Part shown: positions 8,801 to 17,860 of the stretch, piece after piece
How the letters are laid out: each line of letters opens with the position of its first letter
Numbering within the stretch: position 1 is the first letter of the stretch
Source: Subtercola vilae
Lineage (GTDB): Bacteria > Actinomycetota > Actinomycetes > Actinomycetales > Microbacteriaceae
NCBI RefSeq assembly: GCF_004923255.1
Contig: NZ_QYRT01000004.1
Span: 1 to 64,000, forward strand
Reading direction: 5' to 3'
DNA: 64,000 bases
Translations under genes and position numbers: made by a program
The notes under the pieces: model-generated
Seen by the model: the letters and a program-made list of their open reading frames with translations, nothing else
The model's database searches: none
What the model was told of the DNA's origin: nothing

Positions 8801-9875
8801 CGCGCGGCGGCGCCGGCGGAGAGCACACGATCACGTCGAGGGAACCCTGCAGGGTGATCTCGCCGGCTCCGAACGGTACCAGCACGGTCATCCCCCGGCC
8901 AAGCCGCAGCGACAGCGGCAGCGGCGCCGCGCTGGCTCCGATGGATGCAGCACCGGCGGCAGCACCAGCCTGCAGCGAGCCTTCCCCCGCCACCACCACC
9001 AGAATCGCGAAACCAGCCGCCAGCGTGGCCGCACCCTCGACATGCACCGAACGCGCCCGAAAGAACCGGTCGGCAGCCGGCGGAAAGTGGGTGGCCCCGT
9101 CGCCCCGCCCCTCACCCAGAACTGCGAGTTGCTCCGGCAGCCATAGAGATCGGTCGAGCCCTGTGACGGCGGTTCGAACATCCAGCCCCAGCAGCGCACT
9201 CGACAGCGTGAAGCCGGGAAACCCCTGATATTCGAGCAGAATCGAGAGGTCGGTGGGCTCCTGCAGTTCGACCAGCGTGACGCCCGGCCCGATGCCGTGG
9301 GCGACGCCCGCCGGAACGAACAGAGTGTCGCCGGTCGCCAGCGCGACACGGTTCATGGCGCCCACCATGTCGGGAACATCCTGCTCGGTCACCCAGTGCT
9401 CGGCCTCGACCGAGGAGATGGGGCGGTTGAATCCGAGCAGTGCATAGGCGTCAGGCCCGTCGGTGTCGATGACCACCCAGGCCTCGGTCTTGCCCACCGT
9501 TCGCCCGAGGTGCGCCGAAGCGAACGCCGCATCGGGGTGGTAGTGCACGAACAGCCGCTCGTCGGTGCTGAGCAGTTTGACGAGCAGCATGGGGTCGGCG
9601 CCGAACGCCTGCACGTGGTGCGGCCCGAGGTAGCCGAGGGGGTCTGCTTCGATCGCATCACGCAGGGAACGACCATCCGGCAGCACCGTGAGCCCCACCC
9701 CGTGGCCCGAGAACACCTCGGTGCTCGAACCCACGAAGTCTTCGGGGGTGTACGGGTCGATGTGGGCGGTGCCCCTGAACCGGGCGATTCCCGAGCCTCC
9801 GCGGTAGGGCCGGTTGAGGGGCTGGTTGGGCGCCAGGATGACCGGGGCCACACCCTCGTTTCGAATGTCACTCAT
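8793..9875 (-). CDS. manA: Class I mannose-6-phosphate isomerase
   Basis: Zn-dependent cupin isomerase interconverting mannose-6-P and fructose-6-P, 360 aa. Metal-site residues are visible as HYHP (H111, H113), E131 in KTEAW and H193 in VPAGVAHGIG. The N-terminus MSDIRNEGVAPV differs from textbook ManA (which starts near the sugar-binding core), and the usual QVHP is HYHP, so this may be a ManA paralogue for a related sugar phosphate. No sugar-kinase gene is adjacent. Confidence 0.82.
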   Translation of the reverse strand: MSDIRNEGVAPVILAPNQPLNRPYRGGSGIARFRGTAHIDPYTPEDFVGSSTEVFSGHGVGLTVLPDGRSLRDAIEADPLGYLGPHHVQAFGADPMLLVKLLSTDERLFVHYHPDAAFASAHLGRTVGKTEAWVVIDTDGPDAYALLGFNRPISSVEAEHWVTEQDVPDMVGAMNRVALATGDTLFVPAGVAHGIGPGVTLVELQEPTDLSILLEYQGFPGFTLSSALLGLDVRTAVTGLDRSLWLPEQLAVLGEGRGDGATHFPPAADRFFRARSVHVEGAATLAAGFAILVVVAGEGSLQAGAAAGAASIGASAAPLPLSLRLGRGMTVLVPFGAGEITLQGSLDVIVCSPPAPPRAT

Positions 9876-10078
9876 GGCGGTCTCCGAACGTGAAGTCGAT
9901 ACGGTATTGCGCTGATTCGCCTACCGCCAGCACTGGCAGCAGACCCTGCGCGTCTGCGGTGGCGCGCCCAGCGAGCGTAGCGCGCTTCAACGCGCCGCCG
10001 CCACGAGTGCGCCGCGGGGCCGACTCGCCGACCCGCCAGCCGGTTCTCATTCGCAGGCGACAAGCGTTTAATAGCCGT

Positions 10079-11020
10079 ATGCAACGCAGATGGATAGCAA
10101 CAGACTTCGGCGACCTCGACGTGTTCAGCGAGGTCGAGGCCGTCGTACCCGAACCGGAGCACGGCGAGGTGACGCTCGAGATTCGTGCGGCGGGCATGAA
10201 CCCGGCCGACTACAAGCACGTCGCTTCAGGCAGTGACCGCAGCCAACTGCCCATCGCGGTGGGGTACGAGGTGGCCGGCATCATCACCGCCGTCGGGCCC
10301 GACACCGAGATCGCGTCAGGCGGCGGCCGGGTCGGCGACGAGGTGATCGCATTCCGGGTACAGGGCGGGTACGCGTCGGCACTGACCGTGCCGGCGAAAG
10401 ACGTCTTCGCGAAGCCAGAGGCGCTTGGTTTCGCCGAGGCGGCCAACCTGCTGCTCGCCGCAACAACAGCCAGCGAGATGCTGCACGTCACAAAGGTCGC
10501 GCCGGGCGACACCATCGTGCTGCACGGGGCATCGGGCGCGGTGGGCGTGAGTGTGCTGCAGCAGGCGAAACTCATCGGCGCTCGGGTAGTGGGCACCGCC
10601 AGCGAGAGCAGCTTCGAGACCGTGCGGCGCTTCGGCGGGCATCCGGTGGCGTACGGAGAAGGGCTCGAGGGCCGACTTCACGACGCTGCCGCCGAGGGGT
10701 TCGCTGCCGCGCTCGATGCCGTCGGCACCGACGAAGCGGTTGACGCGTCGCTCGCACTCGTCACGGACCGGGCGCGCATCGTGACCATTGCCGCACCGGC
10801 GCGGGCCACGGCAGACGGATTCGTCGCGATCGGCGGGTCGATGCCGGCCAGCGCGGCCTACCGCGACAGCGTACGGGCGCACCTCATCGGGCTGGCGGCG
10901 TCGGGCCGGCTTGTGGTTCCGATCGCGCGAACCTACCCACTCGACGACGCGCGCGCGGCCCTCGAATTTCTGAGTAGCCAGCACCCCGGCGGTAAGCTGG
11001 CGCTGATCCCTGAGCGGTGA
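10079..11020 (+). CDS. Zinc-independent MDR oxidoreductase (quinone reductase-like)
   Basis: Medium-chain reductase of the NADPH:quinone oxidoreductase group, 313 aa. The GroES-like part carries IRAAGMNPADYKHVASG and GYEVAGIITAVG; the Rossmann motif is GASGAVG (150-156). No zinc-binding cysteines are present. The start is the ATG of MQRRWIATDFG, which matches the family N-terminus. It stands alone between manA and a hypothetical gene; substrate unknown. Confidence 0.88.
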   Translation: MQRRWIATDFGDLDVFSEVEAVVPEPEHGEVTLEIRAAGMNPADYKHVASGSDRSQLPIAVGYEVAGIITAVGPDTEIASGGGRVGDEVIAFRVQGGYASALTVPAKDVFAKPEALGFAEAANLLLAATTASEMLHVTKVAPGDTIVLHGASGAVGVSVLQQAKLIGARVVGTASESSFETVRRFGGHPVAYGEGLEGRLHDAAAEGFAAALDAVGTDEAVDASLALVTDRARIVTIAAPARATADGFVAIGGSMPASAAYRDSVRAHLIGLAASGRLVVPIARTYPLDDARAALEFLSSQHPGGKLALIPER

Positions 11021-11062
11021 TTTCTGAGCACTGCAAACTGAGCACCAACGAAAGCGAAAGCC

Positions 11063-11650
11063 ATGGTCGTCACCCGCTTTCGCCGAGCGGCTCGCCCGGC
11101 CCTCGCGCTGTCGTCTCCCCCGCTCGATCACGGTGTCATTCAGCGGGCCGTCGATGAGGGCGTTCTCATCATGCGCCTTGCGCTCACCATGGCCACGAAG
11201 AACCACATCATCGTCGAAGCGCTGCGCGAAGATCGCTCGTTCGACGAAGAGGCCGTCGGCGGGTTCGTGCGGCGAGAACTGCGGGCGCTTGCCCTCGAAC
11301 AGGTGGGGTACGCCAACCGCATGCGCATCGAGATGCGCTCGCTCACCAGGCCACCGAGACGCTCCGCTTCGAAGCTCGAGGATGCCCGCACCCAGTTCTC
11401 CATGCTCACCCAGCGGCGCGTGACCTACTCGGCTCTCTCGTCAGAACTCGACCGGCTCACCCGCGACGAGCGGTTCGTGGCAGACGCCGTCGAAGCAGCC
11501 CGAGCCGCCGCGTGGGACGATCTCGCCGGCGCCCTGACGAGCCACCTCGACCGCGTCGCCGCCGTGCTGCTCGACCCGAACTACGCTGCCGAGCGAGGGG
11601 AGCGGATGCGCGCCGTGCGCTACATCGACCTGCCCCGCCTCGCCCGCTGA
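11063..11650 (+). CDS. Hypothetical helical protein
   Basis: 195 aa, not recognised. Predominantly helical with high Arg, Glu and Ala, no signal peptide or membrane span. The middle (about residues 65-130) alternates charged and hydrophobic residues in a way compatible with a coiled coil. Coding is supported by strong third-position G/C bias and by absence of a better frame. It follows the MDR gene by 42 bases on the same strand and may be cotranscribed. Confidence 0.6.
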   Translation: MVVTRFRRAARPALALSSPPLDHGVIQRAVDEGVLIMRLALTMATKNHIIVEALREDRSFDEEAVGGFVRRELRALALEQVGYANRMRIEMRSLTRPPRRSASKLEDARTQFSMLTQRRVTYSALSSELDRLTRDERFVADAVEAARAAAWDDLAGALTSHLDRVAAVLLDPNYAAERGERMRAVRYIDLPRLAR

Positions 11651-11860
11651 CCCGCCACGCGCGGCCCGCTGACCTTCCCGACCGGGGCCCCCGACCCGCG
11701 GCGTGGCAGGGTTCCAAGGCCCGCCACGCTCCGGATGCCCCTAGCGGGTTTCGGCGTCGCCGAGAAGCTCCCCGCCGAGATGCCCGCCGTCGTCTAACCT
11801 CATATGAAGGGCACAGCGAGTGTTCCCGTACATTTTTGACGAAAAAGAAGGGGGTTCGGC

Positions 11861-13399
11861 ATGGCAATCGACAAAAACCAGGTGCTTGCTGCCCCCGTGC
11901 TGACAGCCACACTGCGGCCCGACAACACCGGGGAACTTCGGGTTGACGGCACTGTGCACCGCATCACCGGCGCATCCGACGGCGAAGCGCTGCAGGCTCT
12001 GATCGCCCTGATGCAGGCGGAGGCGGCGCGTCTGGGCGGCCCCGTTCGGGTCACCACCCGCGCGCAGACCGGCGTGAGCGTGCTGCTCGTCGGCGTCGAC
12101 GGAACGGTCGAAGAGGAGAGCTACACGCCGAACGAGGAGCTCGACGAGGGCGAGGGCGACGAGAGCGACGACGAAGACGTCGATGTCGATGTCGATGTCG
12201 ATGTCGATGTCGATGTCGATGTCGATGTCGACGGTATCGACGATGCCAGCGACGACGACCTGGATGACGATCTCGACGACGACTTCGATGATGACGGCGC
12301 CTCGTCGGCCGCATACCAACCGGTCTCGGCGGCCTCGCCCGCTCTGGTGACCTCGGCGCCCGCACCCGCAACACCGTCGTTGCCAGCGAGCACCGCCTCG
12401 CCCGACTCATCCAGAACCCCAGCCACCACCGTTTCACCCGCAGACACGAAAGACACCATGTCAAACCAAACACAGAGCCGTGACTTGCGTGACGCCCCCT
12501 CGTTTCTCGCCGCGCCCAGCAGCACCGAGCCCGCCCAACAGGGCTTCGCCGGCTTTCTCAACCACATCGGGTTTCATCTGGCACCGGGGCGGTCTGAGCA
12601 GAGCGAACGCCGCGACATCGAAGAAGTGACCCGTCGTTTCGACGCTCGGCGCACCGTCACCGTGATCAATCGCAAGGGCGGGGCCAACAAGACCCCCACG
12701 GTTGTGAACCTCGCCGCGGTCTTCGGACGCTACGGCGGCGGCAGCGTGCTCGCCTGGGACAACAACGAGACCATGGGCACCCTCGGCTGGCGCACCGAGC
12801 AGGGTACCCACGAATCGACCGTTCTCGACGTCATCGACAGCGCCGACGCACTGCTCAGCAGCGAGGCCGAGTTCGGCCAGATGTCGACCTTCGTGCACCA
12901 CCAGCCGGCCGACAAGTTCGATGTGCTGCGCTCTGACGAAGACATCGCCGGCACCCATGAGGTCACCGCAGCCGAGGTCGACCTCGTGCACCGCGTCGCC
13001 GCGAAGTACTACCGGCTGATCTTCATGGACTCCGGCAACAGCGACCGTGCTGAGAACTGGCTCCGGATGATCGACCACACCGACCAGCTCGTGGTTCCGA
13101 CCACCACCATGGAAGACCGCGCGCAGGCCGCGCTGCTCACCCTTCAGGCCGTACAGACGCGCAGCGAGAAGGCGGCTGAGCTCGCCCGCAACGCCGTCGT
13201 CGTGGTGTCGGAGTGGCAGCCGAAAGAGTCGAGCATCTCGCAGCGCATGGCCGACGAGTTTCGGCCGTACGTTCGCGATGTGGTCATCGTGCCCTTCGAC
13301 CCGGCGCTGAAGGCGGGCCGAATCCAGCACGCGGGCCTCCAACCCGCGACCCGCCGTGCCTGGCTCGCCGCGGCAGCAGCAGTCGCCCGCGGCCTCTGA
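11861..13399 (+). CDS. ParA/MinD-like ATPase with acidic repeat linker
   Basis: 512 aa in three parts. Residues 1-90 form a small alpha/beta domain (TLRPDNTGELRVDG). Residues 100-200 are an acidic linker with nine Val-Asp pairs, then further Asp-rich and Ala/Ser/Pro-rich sequence. From about 265 to the end lies a P-loop ATPase. Its Walker A is KGGANKT (272-278) in place of the usual KGGVGKT, followed by VLAWDNNETMG where ParA has a DxDPQ-type motif. It keeps LIFMDSGNS and LVVPTTTMEDRAQAALL. A ribosome site AGAAGGGGG precedes the ATG. No ParB gene is adjacent, so chromosome partition is unlikely; it may act like orphan MinD/EspI-type proteins. Confidence 0.75.
   Translation: MAIDKNQVLAAPVLTATLRPDNTGELRVDGTVHRITGASDGEALQALIALMQAEAARLGGPVRVTTRAQTGVSVLLVGVDGTVEEESYTPNEELDEGEGDESDDEDVDVDVDVDVDVDVDVDVDGIDDASDDDLDDDLDDDFDDDGASSAAYQPVSAASPALVTSAPAPATPSLPASTASPDSSRTPATTVSPADTKDTMSNQTQSRDLRDAPSFLAAPSSTEPAQQGFAGFLNHIGFHLAPGRSEQSERRDIEEVTRRFDARRTVTVINRKGGANKTPTVVNLAAVFGRYGGGSVLAWDNNETMGTLGWRTEQGTHESTVLDVIDSADALLSSEAEFGQMSTFVHHQPADKFDVLRSDEDIAGTHEVTAAEVDLVHRVAAKYYRLIFMDSGNSDRAENWLRMIDHTDQLVVPTTTMEDRAQAALLTLQAVQTRSEKAAELARNAVVVVSEWQPKESSISQRMADEFRPYVRDVVIVPFDPALKAGRIQHAGLQPATRRAWLAAAAAVARGL
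12179..12232 (+). repeat. In-frame hexanucleotide repeat (GTCGAT)8-GTCGAC
   Basis: Eight exact GTCGAT units and a ninth GTCGAC unit run head to tail and encode (Val-Asp)9 in the linker of the ParA-like protein. A unit change adds or removes two residues without a frameshift, so the tract can vary in length between strains while the gene stays intact. Confidence 0.97.
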
Positions 13400-13435
13400 C
13401 CGGTTGAACGACGCCGGCCTGGTACGGGAGAAGCG

Positions 13436-14476
13436 ATGGCTGCCCACACCGGTGCTGCCGTCAGCACGAGCGCGCTGAGCAAGCGATTCGGTCGAGCCGT
13501 GGCGCTCGATGCACTCACTCTCGACGTCGCGGCCGGCAGCATCTTCGGCGTGATCGGCCCGAATGGAGCCGGCAAGACGACCGCGCTCCGGCTGCTGCTC
13601 GACATCATTCGCCCCACGTCGGGATCAGCCCTCGTGCTCGGAGTCGACCCCCGCATCGGGGGCCCGGAGCTTCGTCGCCGCATCGGCTATCTCCCGGGTG
13701 AGCTTCGCCTCGAGGGCCGCATCACCGGTCGAAACCTGCTCGACCAGCTCGCCCGCATCAGCGGGCCGGTCGCGCCCGGCGCCATCGATACCCTGGCCGA
13801 ACGAGTGGGCCTTGATCTCACCCGTCAGGTGCGTACGCTGTCGAAAGGCAACAAGCAGAAGCTCGGCATCGTGCAGGCTTTCATGCACACCCCCGACCTG
13901 CTGGTTCTCGACGAGCCGACGAGCGGCCTTGATCCGCTGGTGCAGCAGACGTTTCTCGTTTTGGTCACCGAGGCCGCCGCCCGCGGCCAGACCGTCATAG
14001 TGAGTTCGCACGTGCTCAGCGAGATCGAGCAGGTCGCCGACAGGGTGGCCATTATGCGCGCCGGCCGAGTGGTTCGGCTCAGCTCGGTTCAGGAGTTGCG
14101 GCAGAGCGCCGCGCGGCACGTCCGTGCGACCCTCAGCGGCACCGATGTTGCGACGGTGCGTGCCGCACTCGAAGCCGACGGCGCACTGAGCGCGCTCAGC
14201 ACGCTCAGTGCCGGGCTCAGCGCTGACAGCGCCGGGATCAGCGAACCTCTCGGCACGGGCAGCGTCTGCATCTCCGGCACCCTCAACGGCAGCATCGACC
14301 GACTCGTAAAACTGCTCGCGGGCTTCACCGTGGTCGACCTGCGCATCGAAGAACCCGACCTCGAAGAGTCGGTTCTGGCGCTGTACCGCGACGACGAACC
14401 CGGCAGCACGCGCGAGCACCACCGCGACGACCACCGCGATGGTAGACGCACGAAGAGGCACCCTCATGAGTCGTGA
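13436..14476 (+). CDS. ABC transporter ATP-binding protein (ABC-2 exporter type)
   Basis: 346 aa. Walker A GPNGAGKTT (41-49), signature LSKGNKQK (135-142), Walker B LLVLDE (155-160) followed by PTSGLDP, and an H-loop in IVSSHVLSE. The C-terminal 120 residues are a variable domain typical of drug or antibiotic export ATPases. It overlaps the downstream permease gene by 11 bases, forming a two-gene exporter. Substrate unknown; no resistance regulator is adjacent. Confidence 0.92.
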   Translation: MAAHTGAAVSTSALSKRFGRAVALDALTLDVAAGSIFGVIGPNGAGKTTALRLLLDIIRPTSGSALVLGVDPRIGGPELRRRIGYLPGELRLEGRITGRNLLDQLARISGPVAPGAIDTLAERVGLDLTRQVRTLSKGNKQKLGIVQAFMHTPDLLVLDEPTSGLDPLVQQTFLVLVTEAAARGQTVIVSSHVLSEIEQVADRVAIMRAGRVVRLSSVQELRQSAARHVRATLSGTDVATVRAALEADGALSALSTLSAGLSADSAGISEPLGTGSVCISGTLNGSIDRLVKLLAGFTVVDLRIEEPDLEESVLALYRDDEPGSTREHHRDDHRDGRRTKRHPHES

Positions 14477-15380
14477 CGCTACAGATTCGGTGGCCGAGAA
14501 ACCTGATGACGAGCATCCTGGTGACGGGCATGCCTCAGCCGAGCATCCGGCAGCCCTGCAGGCTCCCGACGCCCACCCGCACACCCTCCCTCTTCTGAGG
14601 CAGTCGCTCGTGGGTAGCTGGCGATCGCTTCTCGCCTGGTCACTCGGTCTCGCCGCGACGATTCTGCTCTACATGCCCCTGTTTCCGTCTCTGGGCGGGG
14701 CCAATTCGCAGCTGTCGGCTCTGCTCGCGAGTCTGCCGCCGCAGCTCATCAAAACCCTCGGGTACACCGACATAGCGTCGGGTTCGGGCTATGCCGAGTC
14801 GACGTTCTTCGGCCTCGTCGGTTTTCTGCTGATGAGCGCCGCCGCCACGACCTGGGGTTCGGCTGCCATCGCCGGCGACGAGGAGAGCGGAGCACTCGAA
14901 CTGATTCTCGCCCACGGAGTCAGCCGACACCAGCTCGTACTCGAGCGGAGCCTTGCCGTAACGGTGCGACTGGTCGTGCTCGCCGCCGTGAGCGGCGCCC
15001 TGCTGGCCGCCGTGAACCCGAGCTCACAACTCGGTTTGGCCGGCACCGACATCGTCGCCGCCTGCGCCGCCTTTCTCGGGCTCGGCCTCGTCTCGGGCAG
15101 CGCCGCCCTCATGGTGGGCGCGCTGACCGGCCGTAGGCTCTTCTCCACCGCTGCGGGTGCTGGTGTCGCCGCTGTGAGCTATGTGGTCAACGCCATCGGC
15201 AGTCAGTCGGCCGCTCTGGATGCTCTGCGATCGTTCACCCCGTACGGATGGGCCTATCGGCACACCCCTCTGGCCACCGGCGCTGACCTTCCGGGCCTGG
15301 CCCTGCTTTTCGGCCTGAGCGCCCTCTTCACCGTGGTGGCCGTCGCCGCCCTCCGCCGCCGCGACATCTCGGGCGCCTGA
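14466..15380 (+). CDS. ABC-2 type transporter permease
   Basis: 304 aa integral membrane protein. After a charged N-terminal tail of about 50 residues there are about six hydrophobic spans, beginning with LLAWSLGLAATILLYMPLF. The DEESGALELILAHGVSRH segment is typical of ABC-2 permeases. The start is the ATG with GAAGAGG upstream, inside the end of the ATPase gene, so translation is coupled. It pairs with the upstream ATPase as a half-type exporter. Confidence 0.88.
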   Translation: MSRDATDSVAEKPDDEHPGDGHASAEHPAALQAPDAHPHTLPLLRQSLVGSWRSLLAWSLGLAATILLYMPLFPSLGGANSQLSALLASLPPQLIKTLGYTDIASGSGYAESTFFGLVGFLLMSAAATTWGSAAIAGDEESGALELILAHGVSRHQLVLERSLAVTVRLVVLAAVSGALLAAVNPSSQLGLAGTDIVAACAAFLGLGLVSGSAALMVGALTGRRLFSTAAGAGVAAVSYVVNAIGSQSAALDALRSFTPYGWAYRHTPLATGADLPGLALLFGLSALFTVVAVAALRRRDISGA

Positions 15381-15404
15381 CCGGCGGCGGGCGGCGGGCG
15401 GCGG

Positions 15405-15890
15405 CTAGAGCTCGACCTTCTCGTTCTCGGCACCGTCGTAGGCGTCGCCGGTCACCTTCGATTTCACGAAACTGAGCACCGACGCCACGCGACCACCGGG
15501 GGTGTCCCAGTACTCTGCACTCTCGCTCGTGAACTTGATCAGAGTCACGTTCGGGTCGCCGGGGCCGTCGGGAAACCACGCTTCGACCCACTTGTTCCAC
15601 AGGTCATTGAGTTTGGCCGAGTCGGTGACCTCGCTGGCGGTGCCCGAGAGCGACACCCAGGTGTCGTTCGATGCGAACGACACCCCGACGACCGGGTTCG
15701 CCGCGATTTCGGCGATCTCGTGCGAGTCGTGCGCTGCGATGAACCAGAGGTCGCCGTCGAATTCGGCCTCCTGCACGGTCATCGGCCGAGCGACGAGCTT
15801 GCCGTCGGCACTGGTGGTCGTGAGCATTGCGAAACGAAAGTCTGTGATCAGTTCGGCGACTTTTGCTACGCCGGTTGTGCTGTCAGCCAT
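15405..15890 (-). CDS. Pyridoxamine 5'-phosphate oxidase-fold general stress protein
   Basis: 161 aa split-barrel flavin-binding fold. The FAMLTTTSADGKLVARPM strand pair, GDLWFIAAHDS and VGVSFASNDTWVSLSG are typical of the general stress protein 26-like branch, which binds FMN, FAD or F420. The C-terminus has SAEYWDTPGGRVASVLSFVK. The start with GGAG ten bases upstream was preferred over an in-frame ATG 18 codons earlier. It acts in the cytoplasm; reaction unknown. Confidence 0.85.
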   Translation of the reverse strand: MADSTTGVAKVAELITDFRFAMLTTTSADGKLVARPMTVQEAEFDGDLWFIAAHDSHEIAEIAANPVVGVSFASNDTWVSLSGTASEVTDSAKLNDLWNKWVEAWFPDGPGDPNVTLIKFTSESAEYWDTPGGRVASVLSFVKSKVTGDAYDGAENEKVEL

Positions 15891-16011
15891 TGTGGGCTCC
15901 TTACGTTGGGTTGTGCATCCACTCTTCGCTGCACACCAGCGCACTTCAAACCCTTGACTTCGAGCTCGCCTGCCCGGACAGACGTCACGCCGACACCAGA
16001 CAGACGGGGGC

Positions 16012-17052
16012 TCAGATCGTCGAGGTATCGATCACGAACCGGTACCGCACGTCGCTCTTGACGACGCGATCGTATGCTTCGCCCACCTGGTCGGCACTGA
16101 TGACCTCGATCTCAGAGCCGAGGCCGTGCTCGGCGCAGAAGTCGAGCATCTCCTGCGTCTCACGAATGCCACCGATATTCGAGCCGGCGAGGCTGCGACG
16201 GCCGGCGATCAACGAGAAGACGCGGAACGTCTGCGCGTTCTCGGGCAGGCCCACGAACACCATCGAACCGTTGAGCGTGAGCATCGAGAGGTACCGGTCG
16301 AGATCGAGGTCGGCCGACACCGTGTTGATGATCAGGTCGAAGCGCTTGCGGTTCGTCTTGAATGTCTGCGGGTCGCTCGTGGCGAAGTAGTCGTCGGCGC
16401 CGAGGCGCAGCCCGTCGTCGTGCTTCGAGAGCGTCTGGCTGAGCACGGTGACCTCAGCGCCGAGCGCGTGGGCGATCTTCACGCCCATGTGGCCGAGGCC
16501 GCCCATGCCGACGATGGCGACCTTCTTGCCGGGGCCTGCACCCCAGTGCTTCAGGGGCGAGTACGTGGTGATGCCCGCACACAGCAGCGGCGCAGCCACG
16601 TCGAGGCTGATGCCCTCGGGAATACCGAGCACGTAGTTCTCGTCGGCGACGATCTGCTTGCTGTACCCGCCGTAGGTCTCTTCGCCGCTGTACTGGCGGC
16701 CGTTGTAGGTTGCGACGTTGCCCTTCAGGCAGAACTGCTCTTCGCCTGCCAGGCAGTTCTCGCACTCGCGGCACGAGTCGACAAAACAACCGATTCCCAC
16801 TCGGTCACCGACGCGGTAGCGCGTGACACCCGGGCCGACCTCGGCGACGATTCCCGCGATCTCGTGGCCGGGAACCATCGGAAAGATTGCGGTGCCCCAC
16901 TCTTCGCGGGCCTGGTGGATGTCGGAGTGGCAGATACCGGCGAAGGCAATGTCGATCAGCACGTCGTGCTCGCCCACGTCACGGCGTTCAATTGTGGAAC
17001 GTTCAAAAGCGGCCCCCGCTGAGGGGGTGACCAGGGCTGCAACAGTAGACAT
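16012..17052 (-). CDS. Zinc-dependent NAD(P)-alcohol dehydrogenase (CAD/YahK type)
   Basis: 346 aa medium-chain dehydrogenase. The catalytic zinc site has C41 and H63 (GHEIAG), and structural zinc ligands are C94, C97, C100 and C108. The Rossmann motif GMGGLGHMG follows near residue 180. This branch (cinnamyl alcohol dehydrogenase/YahK) typically reduces aldehydes with NADPH. The start [10 protein letters not shown] is the natural family N-terminus. It lies 70 bases downstream of nanE on the same strand, but with its own start region, and is probably not part of sialic acid catabolism. Confidence 0.9.
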   Translation of the reverse strand: MSTVAALVTPSAGAAFERSTIERRDVGEHDVLIDIAFAGICHSDIHQAREEWGTAIFPMVPGHEIAGIVAEVGPGVTRYRVGDRVGIGCFVDSCRECENCLAGEEQFCLKGNVATYNGRQYSGEETYGGYSKQIVADENYVLGIPEGISLDVAAPLLCAGITTYSPLKHWGAGPGKKVAIVGMGGLGHMGVKIAHALGAEVTVLSQTLSKHDDGLRLGADDYFATSDPQTFKTNRKRFDLIINTVSADLDLDRYLSMLTLNGSMVFVGLPENAQTFRVFSLIAGRRSLAGSNIGGIRETQEMLDFCAEHGLGSEIEVISADQVGEAYDRVVKSDVRYRFVIDTSTI

Positions 17053-17122
17053 GAAATCCTCGCTCGACCACCACCAAGGGGGCGCCCGAATGCGCCCTGC
17101 GTCAGTGTGGTGTGTCTTAAGC

Positions 17123-17821
17123 CTACGACGCGGTTGCCCCTCTGATGGCACCGTCGAACCAGCGCGTGATGCTTGCCGAGTGTGTTATGGCAGTGCCCAC
17201 CACGAGCGCGAATGCCCCGGCGCTGACGCAGTCGCGGGCGTGCTGCAGCGTGTGAATGCGCCCCTCGGCGATCACCGGAACATCGAGCGCGCCGGCGAGT
17301 TGCGCCAGCATGTCGAGGTCGGGGCCGTCGGTCGCCGTGCGCTCACCCGTGTACCCGCTCAGCGTCGTACCCACGCAGTCAGCGCCGTCATCGGCCGCGG
17401 CCAGGCCGTCGGCAGGCGAACCAGCGTCGGCCATGACCAGAACCCCGGTCTCGCCGTGCAGGCGGTTGATGGTCTCTCGCAGGGTCAACCCGTCGGGCCG
17501 GGGGCGGCGGGTGCCGTCGATGGCCACGATCTCGGCGCCCGCCTCAGCGACCCGACGGGCGTGCTCGAAGGTGGGGGTGATGAAGACTCCGGATGCCCCC
17601 ACCTTCCACAGCCCGATCTGCGGAACTCTCACGCGCTCGTGTATGAGCGCAATGTCGCCCGGGCCCTGCGCCCGAATACCCACCGCTCCCCCGATCACCG
17701 CGGATTCCGCGAGCTCTGCCATGGTCTCGGGGTTTCGCATCGGCTCACCGGGGTAGGCCTGGCACGAGACGATGAGGCCGCTCTTCAGGGCGAGCAGGGT
17801 GGGGTGTATGGAGCGGGTCAT
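17123..17821 (-). CDS. nanE: N-acetylmannosamine-6-phosphate 2-epimerase
   Basis: 232 aa TIM-barrel epimerase converting ManNAc-6-P to GlcNAc-6-P, the third step of sialic acid catabolism. It has the diagnostic opening [39 protein letters not shown], a VMADAGS strand, and the terminal AEGRIHT and VVGTAITHS motifs. It is the last gene of the sat-nan operon, 39 bases after nanK. Length is normal for NanE. Confidence 0.93.
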   Translation of the reverse strand: MTRSIHPTLLALKSGLIVSCQAYPGEPMRNPETMAELAESAVIGGAVGIRAQGPGDIALIHERVRVPQIGLWKVGASGVFITPTFEHARRVAEAGAEIVAIDGTRRPRPDGLTLRETINRLHGETGVLVMADAGSPADGLAAADDGADCVGTTLSGYTGERTATDGPDLDMLAQLAGALDVPVIAEGRIHTLQHARDCVSAGAFALVVGTAITHSASITRWFDGAIRGATAS

Positions 17822-17860
17822 TGGCGGTTCCGTTCGGGTTCGATGAGGGAGGATGCGAGG

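Noticed and set aside
11651-11860. Extra small gene or RNA before the ParA-like gene
   Set aside because: No convincing frame, hairpin or consensus promoter; only the ribosome site at the end is clear.
12179-12232. CRISPR-like tandem repeat
   Set aside because: Units are 6 bp without spacers and lie inside a coding frame.
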